The notes beneath the pieces were generated by a model, which ran no database searches, was not told the DNA's origin, and worked only from the letters and a program-made list of their open reading frames with translations. From NCBI GenBank assembly GCA_018873245.2, contig JAEMBT020000006.1:10853855-10917854 (forward strand): a stretch of 64,000 bases of DNA, written 5' to 3'. The position numbers were made by a program, and so were the translations under genes. This DNA is from Archegozetes longisetosus (Eukaryota > Arthropoda > Arachnida > Sarcoptiformes > Trhypochthoniidae). This document shows, piece by piece, positions 34,314 to 44,900 of this stretch. The stretch's first letter is position 1. Each line of letters begins with the position of its first letter.

Positions 34314-36597
34314 TTAAAGTATTCCGATATCAACCTGAACAAATTGTGGATCTCTTTCATAACTTCTACCGTACAACCCATATGTATGTAATGGTTTGTT
34401 GAAATCATACAAAGTTAACTCGGTTTGTGGTTTTTTGATTGAGAAACTCCAATCTTTACGATCTATAAGTTTGTTGTTGTTAGTCATAACACTTGGATAT
34501 ACGTGATAAGTACTGAAATTAGCTTTTAATTCAATCAAATTGAATTTAGTTTTAGAGATCGATTTTGGAAATGTTGAGCACTTGTGGCTCAGGTCTGGTT
34601 CACATCTCACTAATGCGCAAAACTCTTCAGACCAAGGATAGGGACCATCACGTGTACGATTAGATACAATTAGATAATAGCTTTCTTTATCTTGAAAACT
34701 TGAGTCACCCAAAGTATAATTAAGTTGACAACAGAGTCCATTATGACATTCAACCATTAAATCACTTGATTTTTTCAACAATATTTGTTCAGTATTTTTC
34801 AAACTCATATTAAAATAAATGTATTCTGGCTGAAGAAAACTGTTAGACATTGACGTAACATTGATTAACTTTGGATTTGAAGGGCATTTGACTTTTGATT
34901 TAGTTGAGACTGGAATATCTGCTATAAGTAATTTAGGATAACCATCAGGTGTATTGGTATAGATGACTGCTCCACTTTCTCCTGAATAAATGCCACTGCC
35001 AAGTGATCCGACCTATCAAAAGTAAAAGATTCAATTAAATCTCTTCAACACTAGAACAGTTATAGATCAATATCTAATATATAAATAGAATACAACATAT
35101 ATAAATATGGAATATAACTAAAATTTTTCAAAATATAAGAGACCCCGAAAAGAAACCGGCGATTTATTAAAATTATATTTCTATTAAATCGCCGGTTTCT
35201 TCTCGGGATCCCTTATAGTTTATTGAAGTTTAATAAACTTTGATAAATGAAATATGTTTGATTCGGCATACATTAGGCTTCTGTATATTTGATGCTAACA
35301 AATTGACTTTATTGGTGATAGCCCACGATTGTTGATATTGAGATGCTGTCAGAAAAGGCATTTCATCAAACCACCAGGTCGGCAAAACTATTGTGTCCAC
35401 ATTTAATTGTTCAGCTTCATAAACTCCAGGAGTTCCATAAATCATATCAAAACAGATTTGGACACCAAGTCTTCCAAATGGTGTATCAATCGTCATAAAT
35501 TCAGGCTTTGGAGGCAGATTGTAGTAAATTTCACCAAACAGATGCATTTTATGATATTTTACTACTAAATTGCCACTATCATCAAATATAACTGCAGTAT
35601 TGAATTGATAGAAACCGTCAGGAGGACAGTCATTTTTATTATTACATGGCTGAATATCTCCCATGTCTGCGACTACGTACATATGATATTTTTTAGCCAA
35701 ACAACTCAATCTGTACAGAATTGGACGATTCTTCATGTATTTATCAGGTTCTTCACATGGGTTATAAACAGTCGAGTTGGAAGGACTTGGTATTTCTTCA
35801 AGGTAAGGTCTCACACCTTTACGTGTCTCTGGATTGAAAATGCCATCCTCTGGGAATACAATGATATTCGCACCCTTAACATAAAACAAAATTAAGTTAA
35901 ATATAGAAAAATGAATCATTGAATCTATATCTAGAAATTATTTATTGGTAAATTATGAACTGATCTCTTGAGCTTATCAATAAAATTTCGACACAATCAT
36001 CGACTAACTCTACTTATTGAACATTATATTTTGCTGCTTCTCACCAGTTTCAGTAATACTCTTAACTGTTAATATGCTGTGCCATTATGAGTTCAAAGTA
36101 ATTTCTTGACACTCACAATCTGTTCTAATCAGTCTGAATAATCAGAAAGTGCTTAAGTGGCTATAAAAGCTGTATATATGAAGTTAACTTCCTCAAAAAT
36201 GAATTAATACTAAATAATGATTACCTAAAGCTTCTGTAAAATTGTCATAATCAGACCATTAGTTAAATACTAGAGTAAACTTTATGGTCAACTCTGATCT
36301 AAACTTCCACGTTTATTTATATGATTACCGTAATGATTATTCGAGATCAACTTTGAACCATCAGCCTTGTTTTATACTTACATAAGAAGCTACTTGTTTT
36401 GCCACATTTTCGTAGACTTTCAAATTAAGATCAATCACATGTGAAGCGTTTGCAGAGTTGTATTCCGATTGTTGTACATGCTCGAAAACTGCAGCTCGAA
36501 AACAACTTTTGTCGAGCACTGCACAAAATGAATTACTAATGTGTCCAATACACAATACAATGAACATAAAAGACCGAACCACCAAATTTTTATTCAT
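34314..36597 (-). CDS. Vanin/biotinidase-like amidohydrolase, copy 2
   Basis: Exons 36597-36382, 35874-35272 and 35012-34314 give 505 residues with the same splice positions as copy 1. Signal peptide, FPEDGIF Glu, KYHKMHL Lys and QICFD Cys are all present; the CCQLNY and CALVRC cysteines are kept. Its exons 2 and 3 differ from copy 3 at only a handful of residues (for example FLQPEY against FLQAEY), while the 5' flank and the signal region match copy 1. Intron 2 carries an 80-base TIR insertion shared with copy 3 only. No disabling change. Confidence 0.9.
35136..35215. mobile_element. 80-bp MITE in intron 2 of vanin copy 2
   Basis: Two inverted ends of about 33 bases (TAAGAGACCCCGAAAAGAAA... 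and TTCTCGGGATCCCTTA) enclose only 14 bases. TA flanks on both sides (35134-35135, 35216-35217). The central stem has AAACCGGCGATTTA paired perfectly. The same insertion is at 43229-43307; copy 1 lacks it. Confidence 0.85.
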
Positions 36598-37374
36598 TAT
36601 TTACTCGTTATGTATTAAGAATAAACAACCTAATGTTACGCACAATTGCTAATCTCACTTTAGCTGACAATCGAATCATTCAAGTGTCGTGAGTGAACAT
36701 CAGTTCGAAAATACAAATTTTGTCCTCTTCTTATCTAATCACTGAATATTGACTTATTATGATACTAACAAAATAGAACTCTAAAAGATATAGTTATTAT
36801 TTTTCAAAATGGCTTTTATTTCGGAAGAACAGCCTTAACAAAATGCATAGAAATCAAATTGAGATAACTTACAGCTTATTTCCTTGAAACATGTTTGGCA
36901 AAGTTCGGGAATGATGCGTAAAGAGTAGTCTTTAGAGAAAAGTTATAAAATTGATAGAAACAATATTAGACGATAAAATATGCTCCACTTCACCCACAAT
37001 CCATTTATAAGAAAATTTTTAAAATAAATAAACTTTGATAGGACTATTAGTAATAAAAAAATTTTGTTGAGAGTTAAGCGTTCGTGATAAAAGTTTTTGA
37101 ACTATTAAACAATAAACAAAAATAGTAAACCTTTGTTATATAAACATCCCTTCAATTTTGATCTGTACGTATGACTCATAGTTCCGAATTTGACCATATT
37201 TCAAGGAGAAAAGCTCTACAAATTACACGTTAACAAATATTCAACATTATTCACCAGTAAGGACCGGAAATTCGGTGCAAAAATTTTGGTGAAACGGGGG
37301 GTGAATCGGTCCTTGAAAACTGAAAAACCGTGCAAAAAAGACGCAAAAAACTCCGAAGTTTATTGATAATCAAT

Positions 37375-37580
37375 GAAAATGAAGTATAAAAATAATACAA
37401 AACTAGTCAAAATGTTCATTATTAAATTATATCCAATAATATTTAACATTTCCATGTTACTAACGGTAATGTTTGGACGAATTTCTTGTATTCTTTTGAA
37501 TTTCGCGAAAGATCTTTCAACATTCACTGTGACCAGTGGCGTAAACGCTTTTTAAGTTTGAAATCGAAGCTCTTTTCATT
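37375..37580 (-). pseudogene. hAT relic, second copy in arm 2
   Basis: Inverted counterpart of 206-420 with a one-base deletion near 37553 that breaks the frame. See that entry. Confidence 0.6.
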
Positions 37581-37799
37581 TGAAGTGAAAGATAATAGAT
37601 CTGTATTATTGCTAATACAAAATTAAAACTAGAGACATGAAAAACTTAAAAATCATATCATATGTTATAACACATGGTTTAATTATGGAAAGTTTTGAGT
37701 GGTTTTCTACTAATGATTTACCAAAAAATTAAATCAATTAAAATTATTCCAGAATAGAGTAATTCAAAAAATTATTGAAAAAGGTGCAAAAATAGGTGA

Positions 37800-38744
37800 A
37801 AACGGTGATTTGGTGCACGAATGGAGCTTTCGTTGATAAAAGGTGATAAAAACTCCTAAATACAAGAAACCCATTATATGATTCAAACTCATATTTAAAT
37901 TAGAGCTCGATATCTATACTTAGAGAAAAGGTGCTGTCGGTGATTTACCGGTTCTTAGTCATCAGTTTTCTGATAAGTATTAATAAAAACTTTTTCTCAC
38001 ATTTATCCGAATTCAAATAAACCCTTAAAAGTACATTAGTTATCGTAGGCTGACCAGAACGTCCAGTTTTGGACTGGATTATCCAGTTCAAAACTCTTAA
38101 AATCAGTCAAATCCAGTCTAAAATATAACTAAAATGTAATCAATGATTATTATAAATTAAATAGTTGGAAAAGATTAGTGTCCAGTTTTTATCCATTTTT
38201 TATCAGTATTTATTGAGGAAATTCCAGTTTTAGTTGAAAAAAATTTGGTCGGTTTACTTAAAAGTCTTATATCTATCGTTTAAGTCTCAGAGTTTTATCA
38301 TAAAATAAATCAAAAGCAAAACTATGAAACATAACTTTAATGAATAGATTTTTAAACATAATTTTGATGTTTAATTTTTATTCACTTCTAATCTTATTCT
38401 TTGATCGAATAATTCATGTAAAAAATTTGAGTTTTAGTAACAAGAACAGAATTTATTGAATACATATAATCATAAAAATTTGCTTTATTTTGCACTTTGT
38501 TCGGAATATATATAAGAATTTTTTGCATATCAAAGTATTTCTCTAGAAAGAGGCAAATAATTATCATATGCTTGAGAAATATCTTCGAAAATAACTATTC
38601 AATTCTTCACAATTAAAGTTGTTTTTGAATAAAGTCAGATCAATACTACAATCGCACAAAGTTGACTTGAGATCTTAACTTATTTTACTTTGAATAATAC
38701 CTTAAACTTATGATAAGAACAGAATTTAAGAGTGCAAATTTAAG
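37800..38744. other. Intergenic, no gene seen
   Basis: AT-rich, with a patch of repeated CCAGTTTT/CAGTC words at 38060-38240. Nothing supported. Confidence 0.45.
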
Positions 38745-39800
38745 AGTTCGCCCAAAATGGCCTAAGCGCGCCCCCTAACGGAATATATCAGATATTATAC
38801 AGTACCAAGACCTACTTCGGAAATAAAAAGAATTTTGTCAATCGATGAGTCGGTTCAAGAGTTATAGCGGAAAAAAGTAGATTTCTATAGAACGGGAACG
38901 GGCTAGCGGTGCGACCGGAGCCACCTCCCCGTGGTGCCGGCGTGCAAAAGCCTTGTGAGAGGCCTGGCTAAGTGCCCGGGTCGCGTTATGTCGGCATGGC
39001 ATCCGCTAGCGGTAGGGGGTCTTGGGTGGTACTCCCAAAACAAATAAAGCCCGCGCTGGAGACTTAGGCAGTGGGTCTTCAGCGACAAGTTGGCTACAGT
39101 CTCCTCTCGGACTTCGAGCCCATTTGGAGTTGCTACCGGGATCCAAGAGAGTATGGCTACCGGTATAAAATATAAATGCGCAGGATGCGACACCAATCTC
39201 CAGTAAGAGGAAGATATCGCTTTCCAGTGCAGACAAGGCCGACCTCTTAGCCTTAGTTCAAGAGGCAAGATCAAGCTTCTTGGCAAAGCGAGGTAAGCCT
39301 GATCCAGGTGTTAGAAAAATAGGTCCTGGTGATTTTATTTGCGACAGTTGTTGGCGGGCATTTTATCGTACCCACGTTATGACCGTTCCTTGGTACCTAG
39401 GATATGTGTGGCACATATCTGAGATCCAGCAGATTGCTTAGATGGGATTTGCGTGACTTTGGAATCCACTAACAGCAAGCAAGACTGATGAAGTTTAGCA
39501 TCTTTTATATTTTACTTTAAAATAATTCAATTATAAATTATTTTATAACACATACATTTTACACTTTTATACATATTTTTTTATAATGTACCTGCAACTT
39601 TTTTTATTTTTTCAAATGAAATTCTTAAGTAGTTTCACTAGTGACATTTCATTGGTTTTTAGCCTGTAAGTTCCTAGGTGATTCGCCGATCTAAAAATTC
39701 TTATGGTTAATTGAATGTCTTGCACTAGGCTACAACTTCGGTGGGTCACCGTTAGGGGGCGTCTACGGGTAGGTCAGAGTCTACGGGTTTTGGGCGAACT
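38745..39800. mobile_element. GC-rich TIR element with remnant zinc-finger-like coding
   Basis: AGTTCGCCCAAAA at 38745 is repeated inverted at 39788-39800. A second inverted pair, GCGCCCCCTAACGG (38768) and CCGTTAGGGGGCG (39749 on), lies just inside, so the ends are defined though no target duplication is clear. The interior at 38890-39430 is much more GC-rich than the window. Plus-strand pieces read KYKCAGCDTNLQ then a stop, and GDFICDSCWRAFYRTHVMTV, a CxxC/CxxCW pattern like a treble-clef finger. It probably derives from a DNA transposon; family not identified. Confidence 0.65.
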
Positions 39801-40239
39801 ACATTATTTGAGGGATAAATTGTTTCCAATATTAAGCAAAAAACTTGAGGCCGTTCTTCCGAAATCAAAACCAAATATTCCATATAACTTCTCAATTGAA
39901 AGGATATTTAACTCAACGCTGATTAAGCTATCAATATTTACTAAGGTTAGGTCAAAATGAAGTTTACATAAATATTTGTTTAAAATTTATATTATATTGT
40001 ATATAGAGATGTACTTTAATTTACTTAATTAGTTGTCGGTAATTGGAATTTTGCCCCAATAAAAGTTTGAAACAAGTTTGCATATTTCGGGTGCTTATTT
40101 GTGGTCACTCGGGGCACATCCGCAACTAAGATTATGTTCGTTAGGTATGTCAAGACAAGTACTTTAATAAAGATTTAGTCCAAAATTCAAACCCGATGAT
40201 CACTTGAGAACTTTAGTGTTAGGCAATATTTGTAAAACA
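39801..40239. other. Intergenic with a dispersed repeat fragment
   Basis: The stretch at 39870-39930 (AATATTCCATATAACTTC...ACGCTGATTAA) is repeated in diverged form at 44905-44970. Confidence 0.5.
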
Positions 40240-40319
40240 CGTATATTAATTTCATAGTCAAAAATACTGCTCAAAACATGATATCTCTCTTATTAATCTC
40301 ATCACTTTTTCTGAATATA

Positions 40320-40870
40320 ATGTTAGATAAAATTCTTATCTATTGTTCATTTTCTATATTTTTGTCATTATTTCGATAAATGATGTCTCAACTAAAGATA
40401 CTCTTGATTTCTTCAGTTTTAGATGTAGTGGTGGTTTGTCCAAAGAAAAAATAACATAAGTAAAATGTGAATAAGAATCAACTCAAATAATTAAGGGCAA
40501 GTCTCAAACATTTAAACAATTCTGTTGACATCTAATTAACTAACGTTTGAACAATAAGACTTTTTACAAAGCCTCTTTCTGATCAAAGACTCGATTCTTA
40601 AATGTGCGAAATAGATCTTCACAGAAATTCGCTGTTACTCGGCCAACGACAAACTATTTCAATTAATTCTTAAATCTCATCTAAACAAGCATTGTATACT
40701 GTAATTGAAATCAAGTCAATTTTCTGTGATTCAAATATTTTTCCAACATAAGTGTTTAAATACCTTTAGAAGATATCTGAAGAATTAGAAAAGGCTGAGG
40801 CAAAAATTAATGACATTAATGTGGACAAAATCAAAGAAAATAATCAAGAAATTGACTATGAGATTAATTT
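40320..40870 (+). pseudogene. Eight-cysteine family relic in duplication unit 2
   Basis: Partner of 32478-33055. ATG is intact (MLDKILIYCSFS), but the frame ends after 20 codons. Exon 3-like bases still read EDI then SEELEKAEAKINDINVDK in one frame. Confidence 0.65.
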
Positions 40871-41945
40871 TTGCCAAACATTACTTCTATTCTATTCAAT
40901 GAAAATCAATGTTACCTTGAATATCGTTTTTAATAAATATGATTTGTTTGAGTAACCCAAGTCTCAAACTGGAATGTTGTGCTAAAACCTTTAAATGAAT
41001 CTAAGATAAACTTATCCATAACTAAATAGTTAATATCAACGTGATTTCTCGAGTTATTCGAATCTCTTTATTTCATTTGCAATTTTTTCGTTCAACGCAA
41101 AAATAATTATTCCAAATAAAATTCTCTATTAGAAAAATTACTCCAATCTTATGATTGTTCTGCTCAAATGCAAAAAATCATCACTTTTACTAAAAGTTCG
41201 AAAATTATTCAACAAAATATCGCCTCAACTGTAAATTTACTTGACTATTTTTCTACAGTTGTATAATTTTTTCAATTAAATCTAATTAATCAATTTTAGA
41301 ACCCCCTTTAATAACCAATATGAATATTTGAATAAACGCTAATTTTAATTTGGGGAAAATAGATCATTTATTTCAGATTAAATTTTTGATAAATTTTATA
41401 CATATAACTATAACACAATTCGACCTAATCTGACCTAACCAAGCCTAGCTTGCTTTTATATGGAACTAATATTTCTAGTGTGTCCAAATTATATCATTTG
41501 GCTATGTTTTTGGCAATAACATTGCAGTGACAAGTTTTTTAAGAAAATGATTTACGTTTTGTTTTACATTATTGCAATAATGGACATTAAAATGATGCAT
41601 TGCTACTAGAAAAACACATAAGCCATCTCATCTTGTGACATATCAATTTCAACTTCATTTTTGATTACTCTTATTGTTTATAAAGATTAAGAATCGAAAC
41701 TCATCATATGAGATATTTTGAGAACATATATATGTTAACATAACACATCATGTTTTGTTGTTATGCACCATTTCAAACCATTTCACCATTTAGTATTCAT
41801 CTAACCTGACTCACGCTTGAAACTTTTGTAAGTTAGCTTATCATTGATGATATTGTCAACGATATCTCGCAGTACAAGTTAAGCTAGGTCTTGACTAAAT
41901 TTTTAATTCAAAATAATATACATTCTAGAATATTACACTGACTAC

Positions 41946-42376
41946 CAGGGTGGTGTCAATCATGTAGAGACTTCTACACAGGACCTCTACACAGGACCTC
42001 TACACAGGACCTCTACACAGGACCTCTACACAGGACCTCTACACAGGACCTCTATTTTAAAAAAAAGCACACACACAAATTGTTATTCTATTGCACTGTT
42101 TTAGTAATTTTACTGTCAATATTTTGTAAAGAACCTTAATGTTAACGCCCAAATGACGATTGACCAGTCAAAAACTTTATGGGAACATTTTAATGTAACC
42201 CTTCTAAGTGTTTCCTGGGATATACCATAACGGGCAGGCGTTAACATTATTGTTCTTTTAAAAAATATGATAGTATTTGTTAGTGAAGGGGAACTCTAAC
42301 AGATATATTTAATGACATACTTACAGGTAGGAAAGGTAAACGATTTACCACTTTTATATAGTTTGACAGCCCCCTG
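41946..42376. mobile_element. 431-bp TIR insertion specific to duplication unit 2
   Basis: CAGGGTGGTGTCAA (41946) and TTGACAGCCCCCTG (to 42376) are inverted with three mismatches. ACTAC flanks both sides; an 8-base reading (CTGACTAC) of the duplication is also possible because the element ends in CTG. Duplication unit 1 has the empty site at about 34285. No gene inside. Confidence 0.8.
41974..42051. repeat. 13-bp minisatellite, 6 perfect copies
   Basis: CTACACAGGACCT is repeated six times without a mismatch, inside the 431-base insertion near its left end. Confidence 0.97.
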
Positions 42377-42403
42377 ACTACTATAAGAAATATATCAAAC
42401 TTA

Positions 42404-44695
42404 TTAAAGTATTCCGATATCAACCTGAACAAATGGTGGATCTCTTTCATAACTTCTACCGTACAACCCATATGTATGTAATGGTTTATTGAAATCATAC
42501 AAAGTTAACTCGGTTTGTGGTTTTTTGATTGAGAAACTCCAATCTTTACGATCTATAAGTTTGTTGTTGTTAGTCATAACACTTGGATATACGTGATAAG
42601 TACTGAAATTAGCTTTTAATTCAATCAAATTGAATTTAGTTTTAGAGATCGATTTTGGAAATGTTGAGCACTTGTGGCTTAGGTCTGGTACACATCTCAC
42701 TAATGCGCAAAACTCTTCGGACCAGGGATAGGGACCATCACGTGTACGATTAGATACAATTAGATAATAGCTTTCTTTATCTTGAAAACTTGAGTCACCC
42801 AAAGTATAATTAAGTTGACAACAGAGTCCATTATGACATTCAACCATTAAATCACTTGATTTTTTCAACAATATTTGTTCAGTATTTTTCAAACTCATAT
42901 TAAAATAAATGTATTCTGCCTGAAGGAAACTGTTAGACATTGACGTAATATTGATTAACTTTGGATTTGAAGAGCATTTGACTTTTGATTTAGTTGAGAC
43001 TGGAATATCTGCTATAAGTAATTTAGGATAACCATCAGGTGTATTGGTATAGATGACTGCTCCACTTTCTCCTGAATAAATGCCACTGCCAAGTGATCCG
43101 ACCTATCAAAAGTAAAAGATTCAATTAAATCTCTTCAACACTAGAACAGTTATAGATGAATATCAAATATATAAATAGAATACAACATATATAAATATGG
43201 AATCTAACTCTGAACTTTTTTCAAAATATAGAGACCCCGAAAAGAAACCGGCGATTTATTAAAATTATATTTCTATTAAATCGCCGGTTTCTTCTCGGGG
43301 TCCCTTATAGTTTATTGAATTTTAATAAACTTTGATAAATGAAATATGTTTGATTCGGCATACCTTAGGCTTATGTATATTTGATGCTAACAAATTGACT
43401 TTATTGGTGATAGCCCACGATTGTTGATATTGAGATGCTGTCAGAAAAGGCATTTCATCAAACCACCAGGTCGGCAAAACTATTGTATCCACATTTAATT
43501 GTTCAGCTTCATAAACTCCAGGAGTTCCATAAATCATATCAAAACAGATTTGGACACCAAGTCTTCCAAATGGTGTATCAATCGTCATAAATTCAGGCTT
43601 TGGAGGCAGATTGTAGTAAATTTCACCAAACAGATGCATTTTATGATATTTTACTACTAAATTGCCACTATCATCAAATATAACTGCAGTATTGAATTGA
43701 TAGAAACCATCAGGAGGACAGTCATTTTTATTATTACATGGCTGAATATCTCCCATGTCTGCGACTACGTACATATGATATTTTTTAGCCAAACAACTCA
43801 ATCTGTACAGAATTGGACGATTCTTCATGTATTTATCAGGTTCTTCACATGGGTTATAAACAGTCGAGTTGGAAGGACTTGGTATTTCTTCAAGGTAAGG
43901 TCTCACACCTTTACGTGTCTCTGGATTGAAAATGCCATCCTCTGGGAATACAATGATATTCGCACCCTTAACATAAAACAAAATTAAGTTAAATATAGAA
44001 AAATGAATCATTGAATCTATATCTAGAAATTATTTATTGGTAAAGTATGAACTGATCTCTCGAGCTTATCAATAAAATTTCGACACAATCATTGACTAAC
44101 TCTACTTATTGAACATTATATTTTGCTGCTTCTCACCAGTTTCAGTAATACTCTTAACTGTTAATATGCTGTGCCATTATGAGTTCAAAGTAATTTCTTG
44201 ACACTCACAATCTGTTCTAATCAGTCTGAATAATCAGAAAGTGCTTAAGTGGCTATAAAAGCTGTATATATGAAGTTAACTTCCTCAAAAATGAATTAAT
44301 ACTAAATAATGATTACCTAAAGCTTCTGTAAAATTGTCATAATCAGACCATTAGTCAAATACTAAAGTAAACTTTATGGTCAACTCTGATCTAAACTTCC
44401 ACGTTTATTTATATGATTACCCTAATGATTATTCGAGATCAACTTTGAACCATCAGCCTTGTTTTATACTTACATAAGAAGCTGCTTGTTTTGCCACATT
44501 TTCGTAGACTTTCAAATTGAGATCAATGATATGTGAAGCGTTTGCAGAGTTGTATTCCGATTGTTGTACATGCTCGAAAACTGCAGCTCGAAAACAACTT
44601 TTTTCGAGTGATTGCACTGTGCAAAATGAATTACTTACGTGTCTAACATGCGAAACAATGAACATAAAATACCAAATCACTAAATTTCTGTTCAT
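42404..44695 (-). CDS. Vanin/biotinidase-like amidohydrolase, copy 3
   Basis: Exons 44695-44474, 43966-43364 and 43102-42404 give 507 residues. The catalytic Glu, Lys and Cys motifs (FPEDGIF, KYHKMHL, QICFD) and the C-terminal cysteines are intact. Exon 1 is two codons longer than in copies 1 and 2, and its signal peptide differs strongly (MNRNLVIWYFMFIVSHVRHV), whereas exons 2 and 3 are almost the same as copy 2. Intron 2 contains the shared TIR insertion (43229-43307). The 431-base element lies 28 bases beyond its stop codon, so its 3' end is probably altered. Confidence 0.9.
43229..43307. mobile_element. MITE in intron 2 of vanin copy 3
   Basis: Copy of 35136-35215, one base shorter, at the same site in the intron. 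Confidence 0.85.
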
Positions 44696-44900
44696 TATTT
44701 ACTCGTTATTGATTAAGAATAAACAACCTTATACTACGCACAATTGCTAATCTCACTTTAGTTGACAGTCGAGCTAGTCAAGTATTTTTTGTGAACATTT
44801 AGAAAACACAGATCTTGTGCTCTTCTTATCTAATCGCCAAACATTAACTTTCATGATACTAAAAAAATACAACTTTAAAAATATAGTTGTTAATATTTTT

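Larger units (their letters stand above)
32385..36800. repeat. Tandem duplication unit 1 (contains vanin copy 2)
   Basis: This unit matches 40240-44900 in the same orientation. It holds an eight-cysteine relic at its left and vanin copy 2 at its right. Similarity is highest over vanin exons 2-3 and their introns and falls off upstream of exon 1. Confidence 0.9.
34190..37795. repeat. Arm 2 of inverted duplication
   Basis: Inverted partner of 1-3535. Match runs from about 34190 (downstream of vanin copy 2) to at least 37795, where the comparison ends only because the window begins. Spacer between the arms is about 30.6 kb. Confidence 0.93.
40240..44900. repeat. Tandem duplication unit 2 (contains vanin copy 3)
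   Basis: Direct repeat of 32385-36800. It differs mainly by the 431-base insertion at 41946-42376 and by divergence upstream of vanin exon 1. Confidence 0.9.

Noticed and set aside
38903-39286. 127-codon minus-strand open frame in the GC-rich element
   Set aside because: Opposite strand carries the CxxC-type peptide pieces; this frame is long only because of GC-rich composition.
41938-42384. 8-bp target duplication CTGACTAC making the 431-bp element a hAT
   Set aside because: The extra three bases match only because the element itself ends in CTG; ACTAC with perfect CAGGG/CCCTG ends is equally good, so the superfamily is left open.
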